Positions 36,703 to 45,566 of a stretch of 64,000 nt of DNA are shown here, one piece after another. The translations under genes and the position numbers were made by a program. Source of the DNA: Bremerella sp. P1 (GTDB lineage: Bacteria > Planctomycetota > Planctomycetia > Pirellulales > Pirellulaceae); assembly GCF_028748185.1 (NCBI RefSeq), contig NZ_CP118164.1, positions 5,171,814 to 5,235,813 of the forward strand. The letters run 5' to 3'. The notes below the pieces were generated by a model, which ran no database searches, was not told where the DNA came from, and saw only the letters and a list, made by a program, of their open reading frames with translations. The first letter of the stretch is position 1. Each line of letters begins with the position of its first letter.

Positions 36703-38436
36703 TTATGACGTCCACTCTCCGGCCATGCCTCCCCCAACCGGGCTGGGCTGCATTTTGGCTTTCCCGTTGCGTTGAACTTCGCCACTGCCGTTGCCATTGG
36801 GTCGGATGTCGACTTCCTTCTGGAACTTGCCGTGAAGCTGGCTCCAGTCGACAACCAGGCGGCCACCGGTCTTCTCGTGCTGTTTGGCCCAGTCCATCAG
36901 CGACTCGAAGCAGGCATGATCCACATACGTCAGGTTGCTCAAGTCGACATGCAGTTCGACATCGTCGGGAATCTCTTCCAGACGCTGAGCCAGAATCGGA
37001 AGCCGCAGGAAGGTGGCCGCTCCGTGGAGGCTGAGCGAGGCCTTCTTCTCTTCTTCGTTGATGTACAGGTCGGCCTCGAACCGCGTGAACGTGACCAGCA
37101 GTTTCACCGCCGAGAGAACGATACCGGCAATCACACCAACCAAAAGGTCGAAGCTGACAATCAACACGACCGTCGTCGCGTAAATGGCGAACTCTGACCA
37201 ACTGGTCTTATAGAGTTCCTTGATTTGTTTGATGTTCAACAGTTTGAAGCCTGTATAAACCAACAAGGCACCTAGGGCGGCACGTGGCACCAGGGTCAGA
37301 ATCTGAGGCAAGAACACGATGAACAACAGCAGCCAGGCACCATGCATGATGGTTGCCCCGCGGGTTTGTCCCCCGGCGTTGACATTGGCCGAGCTTCGCA
37401 CGATCACGCCAGTCATCGGCAAAGCACCAACCAGGCCGCAGGCTACGTTACCGATACCTTGGGCGGTCAGTTCCTTATCATGATTTGTCTTGTGGCCGGG
37501 CTTCATCTTGTCGACGGCCGTGGCACAAAGCAGCGTTTCGGCACTGGCCACCAACGCAATCACCAGGGCCGAGATGTAGACCGCAGGATCGACGATGATG
37601 TTCATCCACTCAGGCGTCGTGTTCAGGAACGAGACTTCGTCAAACAGGCTCTCGGGGATCACCAGGTTTTGAATCTCGAAACCAAGGGCCAGGGCAACCA
37701 CCGTAGCCAGGCTGATTCCCAGCAAGGCCGCCGGAATCAGCTTGAGTTTCTTCGGAGCGAACGATTGCCAGAGGATCATCGTGATGATCGTGACAAGCCC
37801 GATTGCGGCCGCCAGGTGATGGTGCGGCGTGCCGTCGGACAGGTCGAAGCATTTCCAGAAGGCTTCCGGAATCGTCGCCATGTACTGAAGGCCGCCGTGG
37901 GCCTTATGACCGTGCCACATCGCCTGGTGGTCGAGCATCACATGAAACTGGCTGACGATAATCAGAACACCAATCCCGGCCAGCATGCCGTTGATCACCG
38001 CGGGCGAAACGGCTTGGAACCAACGCCCGATCCCCAGTTTCCCCGCCGCGATCTGAATCACCCCAGCGACAAGCACCGAAAGACCCAAAGCGGACAAGGC
38101 GTACGTCATCGCTGCCCCGTCGGCACCATCTTCTGGCCCAGAGAAGAAGCCCAAAAACTTGGTCTTCTGCTGAGCAATGATGTCCGCCACGATGACGAAT
38201 AGCCCTGCCGCCGGGCCACTGACTTGCAGTGGTGAGCCGCTAAAGATACCCACGATCAGGCCGCCAATGATGCCGGTGATCAGAGCCCGTGCCGGATTAA
38301 CCCCCACGGCAACGGCGATACCGATACACAGGGGAAGCGCGACCAGGAAGACGACAATCGACGAAATGAAGTCTTTCCTGAACGTTCCCGCGAAGTAGCC
38401 GCCGGACGGGTTGGGGGTTGTGTCTTGCTTAGCCAT
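36703..38436 (-). CDS. SulP-family inorganic anion transporter, probable bicarbonate transporter
   Basis: 577 residues from the ATG at 38436; the frame runs upstream to 38514 but that would overlap the carbonic anhydrase gene. About 12 membrane helices between residues 20 and 430, with SulP signatures LPLCIGIAVAVGVNPARALI and SGPAAGLFVIVADII near the start, and MTGVIVRSSANVNAGGQTR near 340. A cytoplasmic STAS domain (about 440-545) contains VDLSNLTYVDHACFESLMDW. Other SulP proteins move sulfate, bicarbonate or other anions. The gene directly upstream encodes a beta-carbonic anhydrase, as in several bacterial bicarbonate-uptake loci, which favours bicarbonate; the substrate is inference. Confidence 0.93.
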   Translation of the reverse strand: MAKQDTTPNPSGGYFAGTFRKDFISSIVVFLVALPLCIGIAVAVGVNPARALITGIIGGLIVGIFSGSPLQVSGPAAGLFVIVADIIAQQKTKFLGFFSGPEDGADGAAMTYALSALGLSVLVAGVIQIAAGKLGIGRWFQAVSPAVINGMLAGIGVLIIVSQFHVMLDHQAMWHGHKAHGGLQYMATIPEAFWKCFDLSDGTPHHHLAAAIGLVTIITMILWQSFAPKKLKLIPAALLGISLATVVALALGFEIQNLVIPESLFDEVSFLNTTPEWMNIIVDPAVYISALVIALVASAETLLCATAVDKMKPGHKTNHDKELTAQGIGNVACGLVGALPMTGVIVRSSANVNAGGQTRGATIMHGAWLLLFIVFLPQILTLVPRAALGALLVYTGFKLLNIKQIKELYKTSWSEFAIYATTVVLIVSFDLLVGVIAGIVLSAVKLLVTFTRFEADLYINEEEKKASLSLHGAATFLRLPILAQRLEEIPDDVELHVDLSNLTYVDHACFESLMDWAKQHEKTGGRLVVDWSQLHGKFQKEVDIRPNGNGSGEVQRNGKAKMQPSPVGGGMAGEWTS

Positions 38437-38464
38437 GGATCTGCTTCCGTGAAGAGGAGGTCGT

Positions 38465-39079
38465 TCAGGCAATCCGAACGTTGGGTTCGGTGAACTGAAA
38501 AGTATCGGGAGCAACGACGGTCACCTCGCCGGTCTCGAAATCGTAAAGCCACCCGTGAAGTCGAAGCTTGCCGGCTCCGACCGCTTCGGCGACTGCGGGG
38601 AAGGTCATCAGGTTGCGAAGTTGCAGCCGAATGTTCGCTTCGATCAACTGGGTCAGGCGATCGTTATTCGGATCGCCTGACGCATCTTCAAGCGCCGACT
38701 TCGAGAGCGAGACCCACTTGCCGACTTCCGGCAAGGTGGTGAGTGCTTCAGGACTCATCAGTCCCTGCATGGCCCCGCACTTGGCGTGACCGCAGACGAT
38801 AATCTGAGGAACCTTCAATGCCTTGACGGCATACTCGATCGTGGCCGCCATCCCCAAGTCGGCTTCACCCTTACGGCCGACAATGTTTCCGGCGTTGCGA
38901 ATGACGAAGATTTCGCCTGGTTCGCTATTGGTAAACAGCTCAGGATTCACCCGAGAATCACTACAAGTAATGAACAGGGCTTCTGGACTTTGTCCCCCGG
39001 CCAGTTCTGCGAAACGGCTTTTCTTTTGGGGGAAGGTATCTTTCTGGAACTGCGTCACACCTGCTAACAAATCGCGCAT
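38465..39079 (-). CDS. Beta-class carbonic anhydrase
   Basis: 204 residues from the ATG at 39079; a GTG in frame at 39112 is the alternative. The zinc ligands and catalytic dyad are present: CSDSR (Cys39, Asp41, Arg43) and CGHAKCGA (His98, Cys101). VIRNAGNIV and AATIEYAVKALKVPQIIVCG complete the family pattern. It interconverts CO2 and bicarbonate in the cytoplasm. It precedes the SulP transporter by 28 nt in the same operon, so it probably balances imported bicarbonate, possibly for carboxylases such as the pyruvate carboxylase encoded nearby. Confidence 0.95.
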   Translation of the reverse strand: MRDLLAGVTQFQKDTFPQKKSRFAELAGGQSPEALFITCSDSRVNPELFTNSEPGEIFVIRNAGNIVGRKGEADLGMAATIEYAVKALKVPQIIVCGHAKCGAMQGLMSPEALTTLPEVGKWVSLSKSALEDASGDPNNDRLTQLIEANIRLQLRNLMTFPAVAEAVGAGKLRLHGWLYDFETGEVTVVAPDTFQFTEPNVRIA

Positions 39080-39304
39080 GGAACCGATCTTCTTTGTTAA
39101 GTAGAAAGTCACCAGGGGAAGAGACCCGAGCAGCCGCGCTGAGAAACACCAAGGAAAAAGCGGCGCTAGGGAATCACGATTTCAGATGCGAAGAACCGCC
39201 AGGGTTCACGTATCTGAGACCAAGAGGTAGCGGCTGCTGAAAGAATTTGCGCATCGGGATTCAGCTAAAGGGAACCATCAAAGCGCATAGCAGCCTGCTC
39301 AGAG

Positions 39305-39625
39305 CTAACAGGTGATGTGTCCGCCGAAACCGTTGTGAGTAGCCAATATGACCGACGAAGCGCCACGGTCGGCAGAGGTGAATCGACTTCGTTGCGGAAT
39401 CGAGAATGGTCCCACGCAGCGGCTAGAGCCACGAGCAATGCGGTGGGTTTGACGCGAGGCGGCCGTTCGTTCGTGAACTTCCTCTTCCTCGGTCTCAGTC
39501 GTGTTGCCTTGCGAAGACCCGGAAATTGGCGCGCTTCCAGCAATCATCGCACCTGTCAGCCGCGGGCGCGTAGCCGGCAACAGCAGAGCGAGAATCAACA
39601 GAAGATATAGCCAACGAGGTTTCAT
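39305..39625 (-). CDS. Possible small secreted protein
   Basis: 106 residues. The N-terminus KPRWLYLLLILALLLPATRP looks like a signal peptide or membrane anchor, and AGGCGG lies about 8 nt upstream of the ATG. The remainder is Ser/Thr/Arg-rich with an acidic run (TETEEEEVHER) and low complexity, which also fits non-coding sequence. No family recognised. Flanking sequence (39113-39304 and 39626-39840) shows no gene. Reported with low confidence because the leader and ribosome-binding site are the only evidence. Confidence 0.35.
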   Translation of the reverse strand: MKPRWLYLLLILALLLPATRPRLTGAMIAGSAPISGSSQGNTTETEEEEVHERTAASRQTHRIARGSSRCVGPFSIPQRSRFTSADRGASSVILATHNGFGGHITC

Positions 39626-39841
39626 GCAGGCCGCCTAGAGGAAATCAGTGAGCATCTTTCCCACTTACGTAAGGGAGTTGCTCACCGTTCATATCGGCAA
39701 CAATTCCGTGGAACACGGAGTTATTGTCCCTAAAAAAGGATAGGTAATCTACGTGCTGTCGTCCAACCCAGAATGTAACACTTCTTGCAGATTTAAACGT
39801 GCGAGGAGGTTAAGGCGGGTTTCGGCAACCTTAACGGCCCA

Positions 39842-39878
39842 AAAATAAGAAAGGGGACCTGCCTGGACAGTCCCCTTT
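39842..39878 (-). terminator. Intrinsic terminator after the Dabb-domain gene
   Basis: Perfect 9-bp stem AAAGGGGAC (39850-39858) with GTCCCCTTT (39870-39878), 11-nt loop. On the minus strand it is followed by TTTCTTATTTTT. It lies 40 nt past the stop of the gene at 39918. Confidence 0.82.
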
Positions 39879-39917
39879 GTTGATCAGGTTTTGGTGGCAG
39901 GAAGCTGCCAGCAGGCC

Positions 39918-40355
39918 TTACTGGGCCCAGTAGTCGATGACGAACGCTTCTTCCAGATGCGGTCGCAGGATCGACACAAACTTCTGATGCTCTGGGTGCG
40001 GCAGGTATTCCGCACGGTCGTCTTCGCTGGCAAACGTTACCAGGAAGCAGTGGGTGAAGCCTTTGTCGAGCATTTCAGGGCTGTTGTTGGTGCCCCATTC
40101 GTAATCCTGGATCACGGGAATCTTCTTGGGCAGAGCGGCGAACGCCTTTTCCACCTTCTCGATATCCTCGGCCTTGGCCGACTCTTTGAACTTGAAGATT
40201 ACGACGTGACGTAGCTTGCGGGCCGAATCACCGGCGGCTTTATCTTCAGCTTGAACCATCGCAGACATCGAAAACACGCCCACAACAAGGAGGGCAAAAC
40301 AGAGAGACAAAGAGCGGCGCGAAAATGAACGCAGTTCCATACCGGGAAACTTCAT
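39918..40355 (-). CDS. Exported Dabb (stress-responsive alpha/beta-barrel) domain protein
   Basis: 145 residues from the ATG at 40355; the frame is open to 40460 but a signal peptide fits a start here or at the ATG at 40340 (SLSLCFALLVVGVFSMSAMV, then QAEDK). The mature protein (about 45-145) is a Dabb domain: LRHVVIFKFKESAKAEDIEK, FAALPKKIPVIQDYEWG, HCFLVTFASEDDRAEYLPHP and HPEHQKFVSIL. Dabb domains form small dimeric barrels; most are cytoplasmic, so an exported one is a planctomycete peculiarity. Function unknown. Confidence 0.85.
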   Translation of the reverse strand: MKFPGMELRSFSRRSLSLCFALLVVGVFSMSAMVQAEDKAAGDSARKLRHVVIFKFKESAKAEDIEKVEKAFAALPKKIPVIQDYEWGTNNSPEMLDKGFTHCFLVTFASEDDRAEYLPHPEHQKFVSILRPHLEEAFVIDYWAQ

Positions 40356-40468
40356 AGGAGGCGGGACCTTCTCGGATTCAGGTAGCAGGTGGGAAAAATA
40401 GCTGGCGGGCAGACCTCTAATTTGACACGAAAGCGTCCGTTTTTCAACGGCTTTCTCCAATAATTAAT

Positions 40469-40505
40469 GCACGCCGCGGCGAGAATTTTTCCCGCCGCGG
40501 CGTGC
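40469..40505 (-). terminator. Strong hairpin terminator after metE
   Basis: Perfect 13-bp G+C-rich stem GCACGCCGCGGCG (40469-40481) with CGCCGCGGCGTGC (40493-40505), loop AGAATTTTTCC. On the minus strand it is followed by ATTAATTATT, an A+T-rich but not pure T tract. It lies about 25 nt past the metE stop. Confidence 0.8.
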
Positions 40506-40529
40506 GAAAAGTCAAGCAAAAAGCTTTAA

Positions 40530-42818
40530 TTAGGCAAGTAACGATCGTACTTGGTGGGCGGCTTCCACCATGGATTGCAGCGCCGCTTCGACTTCCACCC
40601 AGCCGCGGGTCTTCAAGCCGCAGTCAGGATTCACCCACAGTCGCTGGGCTGGAATCACATCGACCGCTTTCTTTAAAAGGCCGACCATTTCGCTGGTTGC
40701 CGGGACTCTTGGCGAGTGAATGTCGTAGACGCCAGGGCCAATTTCGTTGGGGTATTGGAAGTTGCCGAACCCGTCCAAAAGTTCCATCTTCGAGCGGCTC
40801 GTCTCGATCGAGATCACGTCTGCGTCCAGCGCCGCGATCGAAGGAAGAATCTCGTTGAACTCGCAGTAGCACATGTGCGTGTGGACCTGCGTCTGGTTGG
40901 CAACCCCGCTTGAAGCCAGGCGAAACGCATCGACCGCCCAGCGAAGGTACGCCGGCTGATCGGCCTGGCGAAGGGGCAAGCCTTCTCGCAGCGCCGGTTC
41001 GTCGATCTGGATGACGCCGATGCCTGCCGACTCAAGGTCGGTCGCTTCGTCGCGAATTGCCAAGGCAATCTGCTCGCAGGTCTCTTGCCGCGGCTGGTCG
41101 TCGCGAATGAACGACCAGAACAAAATCGTCACCGGACCAGTAAGCATCCCTTTCACCGGCCGCTCGGTCAGCGACTGGGCGTACTTGGTCATTTCGACCG
41201 TCATTGCAGTCGGGCGAATCACATCCCCAAAGATGATCGGCGGCTTCACGCAGCGCGAACCGTAGCTTTGCACCCAGCCATTCTTCGAGACGACGAACCC
41301 TTCGAGCTGTTCGCCGAAGTATTCCACCATGTCATTCCGCTCGAACTCACCGTGCACCAGCACATCGATCCCCAACGACTCTTGCCGGGCAATGCACTTC
41401 TCGGTCTCGGTTTGCAGGAACTCTTGATAGGCGTCGGCTTGAAGTTCGCCTTTACGAAACGCGGCCCGAGCCTGGCGGACTTCGCTGGTCTGCGGAAACG
41501 AACCGATCGTGGTCGTGGGCAAAAGGGGGAGCTTCAGGCGATCTTGCTGCTGCGCCTTGCGCGCGGCGTAGTCGGCTTGGCGGCGTAAGCTTTCCGGTGA
41601 AATCGCTTTCTGTCGATCGCGTACTAGCGGATTATGCGTGCGGCGCGACGTTCGACGAGCTTCGATGGCCGCGGCGTTTTCCTTTAGCTGCCGGGCGACC
41701 GACTCGGGACCTTCGTTGATAGCCTGGGTGAGGATCGCGATCTCATCCAGCTTCTGCCGCGCGAAGGCCAACCATGATTTCACCTCGGCGTCGATCGCCG
41801 TCTCGTGCTCGAGATCGACCGGGCTGTGCAGTAGCGAGCAGCTGCCCGCGATCAGTAGCCTGTCCTTGCCAATCGCGGCGGCGGCCTGCTGAGCTGTTTC
41901 GAGGGCCTTGGCTAGATCGGTTCTCCAAACATTGCGTCCGTCGACCAGTCCGAGCGACAGAAACTGCTCGGGGCGAATGTTCTTTAGCGCGGCCGGTAGT
42001 TGCTCCGGTCCATAGACCAGGTCGAGATGCACTGCATCGACCGGCAGCGAGAACGCCAGCGGAAGGTTTTCACGTAGCGACTCGAAGTAACTGGTCAGAA
42101 CGAGTTTCACCTCGCCGCGTGACTCGGAAAGGGACGCCAGGCTGTGTTTCAAGGCCGCTTGGGCTTCGTCGCTCAGGTCGAGTGCCAGGATCGGTTCGTC
42201 CCACTGAACCCACTTCACGCCAGCTTCGCTGAGCTTCTCGAGCAGCTGGCTGTAAACGGGCAGGAGCTTATCGAGCAGGACCAGCGGCGAAGCATCGCTT
42301 CGCTTGAGCTTACCTAGTAGCAGCAAGCTGACCGGTCCCAGCACCACAGGGCGGACGTCCTGGGCAATCTTTTGAGCGGCGGCAATCTCAGCCAGGAAAG
42401 CATCGGCGTTGAGCTCGAAGGCCTGATCGGCAGACCATTCCGGCACGATGTAGTGGTAGTTGGTATTGAACCACTTGGTCATCTCCAGGGCTGGCAGGTC
42501 GGCTCCCTTTTGCGTCCCGCGGGCCATCGCAAAGTAGCGATCCAGCTCACTGACCAACTGCGGCGTTTGATAGGCCGCCGGCACCGCGCCGACACGAAGA
42601 GACCAGTCGAGTACGTGATCGTAGAGCGAGAAGTCGCCGACCGGCAGCTGTTCGATGCCGGCTTCGAGTTGGCTTTTCCAATTGGTCTGACGGATTTCGT
42701 CGGCCCCGGTCAGCAGGTCATCGGCACCGATGGTCCCTTTCCAGTACTTTTCTAACAGCCACTTCAGCTCTCGTTTGGCTCCGATCCGCGGAAAACCAAG
42801 ATTTGTTGCAATCGCCAT
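40530..42818 (-). CDS. metE: Cobalamin-independent methionine synthase
   Basis: 762 residues, full length. N-terminal domain begins [20 protein letters not shown]. The linker has [20 protein letters not shown] (about 432-451). The catalytic C-terminal domain carries the zinc ligands in [14 protein letters not shown] (His, Cys), [10 protein letters not shown] and [11 protein letters not shown] (Cys), and [10 protein letters not shown]. It transfers a methyl group from 5-methyltetrahydrofolate-triglutamate to homocysteine. A MocR-type regulator is encoded divergently, 167 nt upstream. No B12 or SAM riboswitch is visible in that gap. Confidence 0.97.
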   Translation of the reverse strand: MAIATNLGFPRIGAKRELKWLLEKYWKGTIGADDLLTGADEIRQTNWKSQLEAGIEQLPVGDFSLYDHVLDWSLRVGAVPAAYQTPQLVSELDRYFAMARGTQKGADLPALEMTKWFNTNYHYIVPEWSADQAFELNADAFLAEIAAAQKIAQDVRPVVLGPVSLLLLGKLKRSDASPLVLLDKLLPVYSQLLEKLSEAGVKWVQWDEPILALDLSDEAQAALKHSLASLSESRGEVKLVLTSYFESLRENLPLAFSLPVDAVHLDLVYGPEQLPAALKNIRPEQFLSLGLVDGRNVWRTDLAKALETAQQAAAAIGKDRLLIAGSCSLLHSPVDLEHETAIDAEVKSWLAFARQKLDEIAILTQAINEGPESVARQLKENAAAIEARRTSRRTHNPLVRDRQKAISPESLRRQADYAARKAQQQDRLKLPLLPTTTIGSFPQTSEVRQARAAFRKGELQADAYQEFLQTETEKCIARQESLGIDVLVHGEFERNDMVEYFGEQLEGFVVSKNGWVQSYGSRCVKPPIIFGDVIRPTAMTVEMTKYAQSLTERPVKGMLTGPVTILFWSFIRDDQPRQETCEQIALAIRDEATDLESAGIGVIQIDEPALREGLPLRQADQPAYLRWAVDAFRLASSGVANQTQVHTHMCYCEFNEILPSIAALDADVISIETSRSKMELLDGFGNFQYPNEIGPGVYDIHSPRVPATSEMVGLLKKAVDVIPAQRLWVNPDCGLKTRGWVEVEAALQSMVEAAHQVRSLLA

Positions 42819-42985
42819 GGGGTTACAGTCCTTTATCGTGGGTAAAATGTGATAACACTTGCGAGTCGAAGCAGTTTATCGCTACGATGGTGGTGGATAC
42901 AGTTTTGGATTCGGGTTTTGTCTTTGGTTACAGATCGGGCTTGGCGTCAGGTCCGATCAGATTTCCAAGGGAACATGGGTGACAG

Positions 42986-44437
42986 ATGAAGTCGGCCTCC
43001 AAATCAGACGTTTCGACCGGCGAAGACGAGAACACGCTCTACTATCAATTGGCGGACAAGCTTCGTCGGCTGATCCAGTCCGGGGCGTTTGAGCCAGGCG
43101 AGAAGTTGCCGTCGATCCGTCGACTGAGCGAAGAGCATCGCGTGAGCTTGAATACCGCCAAAAGCGCGTTGGCCTTGCTCGAGGACTGGCGAACGATCGA
43201 GGTCCGTCCTCAGTCAGGCCACTATGTCCGCCGCCCTCCAGAGCAGCTGCCGAAGCTTTCGTCGACGCAGCCCAACGGCGAAGCGTGCGTTATTCAAACG
43301 AACATCCCCACGCGGATGAACGCCGCGATCGGCTCGGGTGCCGAGCCAACGCTGGGGGCGGCCGTTCAGTCGACACAGTTGATGCCGCTGACCGTACTCA
43401 ACAAGTCGTATCAAAAGGTGATGCGCGACTTGCCGGATGCGTGCTTCGGATACGACGGCGTGCCGGGGCACGAGACCCTGCGCAAGTCGATCGCCAAGCG
43501 TGGCACCGAAGCTGGCTACGTCGTCAGCCCGGATGACATCGTCATTACCAGCGGGGCGAAGGAAGCCGTCTATCTCTCGATCAAATGCGTGGCCCCTCCT
43601 GGCAGCATCGTGGCGATCGAGTCGCCGGCGTACTACGCGTTGTTGGAGGTGCTGCAATCGCTGGGGCTGAAAGCGGTGGAGGTGGCCTGCGACCCTGAGA
43701 CCGGTATTCAGCTCGATCACCTCGACCATGTGCTGGGCAAGTACGACATTTCGGCCTGTACGATCGTTTCCAATTTCTCAAACCCCACCGGCAGCTTGAT
43801 GCCGGAAGAGAATAAGAAACGTCTGGTCGACATTCTGAACCGTTACCAGGTTCCGTTGGTGGAAGACGACGTCTACGGGGACCTTTCGTTCCGGTCGCCT
43901 CGCCCGCGAGCCGTCAAAGCGTACGACACCGAAGGACGCATCCTTTATTGCGGCAGCTTCAGCAAAACGCTTTCGCCTGGGCTGCGGCTGGGGTGGTGCA
44001 TTCCGGGGCGGTATCTGCAGCAGTTTCAATTGATGAAGCTGGTGGTCAACCAGTGCACGTCGGTCGCGCCACAGTTGGTCGCCGCCGAGATCCTCGAGAC
44101 GGGTGCCTACGATCGCCACTTGCGGAAAGTCCGTGCCCAGTTTGCGGAGCAAATGGACGACGCTTTGCGTGCCGTGCGGAATTGTTTTCCCGAAGGTGTC
44201 CGGGCTTCGCGTCCTTCTGGCGGGCACGTCCTGTGGATTGAAATGCCGCGGCATGTCGACGCGATGAAGATGTACCACACGCTGAGCGAGGAAGGGATTC
44301 AGTTCGCCCCGGGGCCGATCTTTTCGCCTAGCGGTGCGTTCAAAAACTTCATTCGCATTAACACGGGCTTCCCCTGGTCGCCGTTTTTGCATCGCCAGGT
44401 CGAACGCATGGGGCAGTACATCCGCAACGGAAAATAG
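42986..44437 (+). CDS. MocR-type regulator: GntR winged helix fused to class I/II aminotransferase
   Basis: 483 residues. GntR-type winged helix at about 18-85 (YYQLADKLRRLIQSGAFEPG, KLPSIRRLSEEHRVSLNTAK). The aminotransferase fold (about 115-480) shows SGAKEAVYLSIKCVAPPGS, VSNFSNPTGSLMPEENKK, VEDDVYGDLSF and the PLP-binding Lys327 in GSFSKTLSPGLRLGW. MocR proteins sense amino-acid or PLP-related ligands through this domain and regulate nearby genes. Divergent from metE, so it may control methionine synthesis; a stand-alone aminotransferase role cannot be excluded. Its TAG stop directly abuts the stop of the convergent YihY gene. Confidence 0.92.
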   Translation: MKSASKSDVSTGEDENTLYYQLADKLRRLIQSGAFEPGEKLPSIRRLSEEHRVSLNTAKSALALLEDWRTIEVRPQSGHYVRRPPEQLPKLSSTQPNGEACVIQTNIPTRMNAAIGSGAEPTLGAAVQSTQLMPLTVLNKSYQKVMRDLPDACFGYDGVPGHETLRKSIAKRGTEAGYVVSPDDIVITSGAKEAVYLSIKCVAPPGSIVAIESPAYYALLEVLQSLGLKAVEVACDPETGIQLDHLDHVLGKYDISACTIVSNFSNPTGSLMPEENKKRLVDILNRYQVPLVEDDVYGDLSFRSPRPRAVKAYDTEGRILYCGSFSKTLSPGLRLGWCIPGRYLQQFQLMKLVVNQCTSVAPQLVAAEILETGAYDRHLRKVRAQFAEQMDDALRAVRNCFPEGVRASRPSGGHVLWIEMPRHVDAMKMYHTLSEEGIQFAPGPIFSPSGAFKNFIRINTGFPWSPFLHRQVERMGQYIRNGK

Positions 44438-45358
44438 CTAGTCTGCCGACTTCGCTCGATACTTCTCAAACGGCGACGTGGCCGGCGAGAAGAGCATATG
44501 TCCGACCTCGGCCGCGAACAGCAGCACGTGCGCGGACATAAAAATCCACATCACGGTGATCACCAACACGCTGCTGGTGGCGTACGCCTTGGCGACGACG
44601 TTCGCCGAGGCGATGGTGATGATGCCGTATTTGGCGACTTGAAACAGGACCGTGCCGATCACCGCTCCGGAAAGGACTTCCCGCCACGGCGGCCGCCGCA
44701 TGGGAAGGAACCTAAGCATGCCGTAAAACGCGACCAGTACCGTGAACCAGGAGATGAACTGCATGGTGATCCAGTCCTGGTTGTCGGCGGAAATAAAGTG
44801 AAACCAGTTTGTCTCCGCCCACAACATGTGCGACCAGGTACTCAGCAGCGAAGCCAAGGCCAACAGCAAACCGACCGCGATCGAAAACAACGTCGCCCGC
44901 AGCCGCCCCAGCACTACGGCAATCAGGCTACCGCGTAGGTTCTCGGCGGCGAACCCATTGATGCGATTAAGCGCCTTGCGAAGCTGCATGAACGTGTTCG
45001 AGGCACTCCAGATCACGATCAATGTGAGGATAATCGTCGGTAGCAGGGTCGACTGTTTAAAGGCCGAAAGCTTGACCTGTTCGACAATATCGGTGCCGTA
45101 CGGCTCGCCCATGGTGCTGTTCAGGAAATTAATCGCGGCGGCTCGGGCATCGGCGTCGTTTTCGAGGATTCGCCCCGCGATGGCGACCGAGAACACGACA
45201 ATCGGTGCCAGCGAGAACAAAACGTAAAAGGCAATCGCCGCCGCTGACGTGGAATGGTCGTTGGCGACCCATCGCGTCACAATTTGCGAGAAAAATTTTT
45301 TCCACTTAGAAAACATGGCGGTCGAAGGATCCAAAACCTTAGGCGCTTCTGTGTGCAT
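44438..45358 (-). CDS. YihY/virulence factor BrkB-family inner-membrane protein
   Basis: 306 residues (292 from an internal ATG at 45316). Six membrane helices: AAAIAFYVLFSLAPIVVFSV (about 40-60), TLLPTIILTLIVIWSASNTF (about 110), LFSIAVGLLLALASLL, MQFISWFTVLVAFYGML, SGAVIGTVLFQVAKYGII and SSVLVITVMWIFMSAHVLLF. The pattern of the YihY family, once misnamed RNase BN, is clear. Function is unknown. Its stop codon directly abuts that of the MocR gene on the other strand. Confidence 0.92.
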   Translation of the reverse strand: MHTEAPKVLDPSTAMFSKWKKFFSQIVTRWVANDHSTSAAAIAFYVLFSLAPIVVFSVAIAGRILENDADARAAAINFLNSTMGEPYGTDIVEQVKLSAFKQSTLLPTIILTLIVIWSASNTFMQLRKALNRINGFAAENLRGSLIAVVLGRLRATLFSIAVGLLLALASLLSTWSHMLWAETNWFHFISADNQDWITMQFISWFTVLVAFYGMLRFLPMRRPPWREVLSGAVIGTVLFQVAKYGIITIASANVVAKAYATSSVLVITVMWIFMSAHVLLFAAEVGHMLFSPATSPFEKYRAKSAD

Positions 45359-45566
45359 TCAAACCGCCATTCTAGCAGGGGTTACGCTTGATCGTAGTTC
45401 GCGAAATGCCGCAACCTTGGAAAGTTAGGCAAGACCCCATTGAAAATCGGCAGGGCAACTTCGTACCATCAAGGGGCTCTGGAGGCCATTTAGCCTTCGT
45501 CCTCAACGCGAGACCAAGCTCGCGACAGGGCAGCGAAATTTTCGACAGCGAACGGACGAGAATCGG

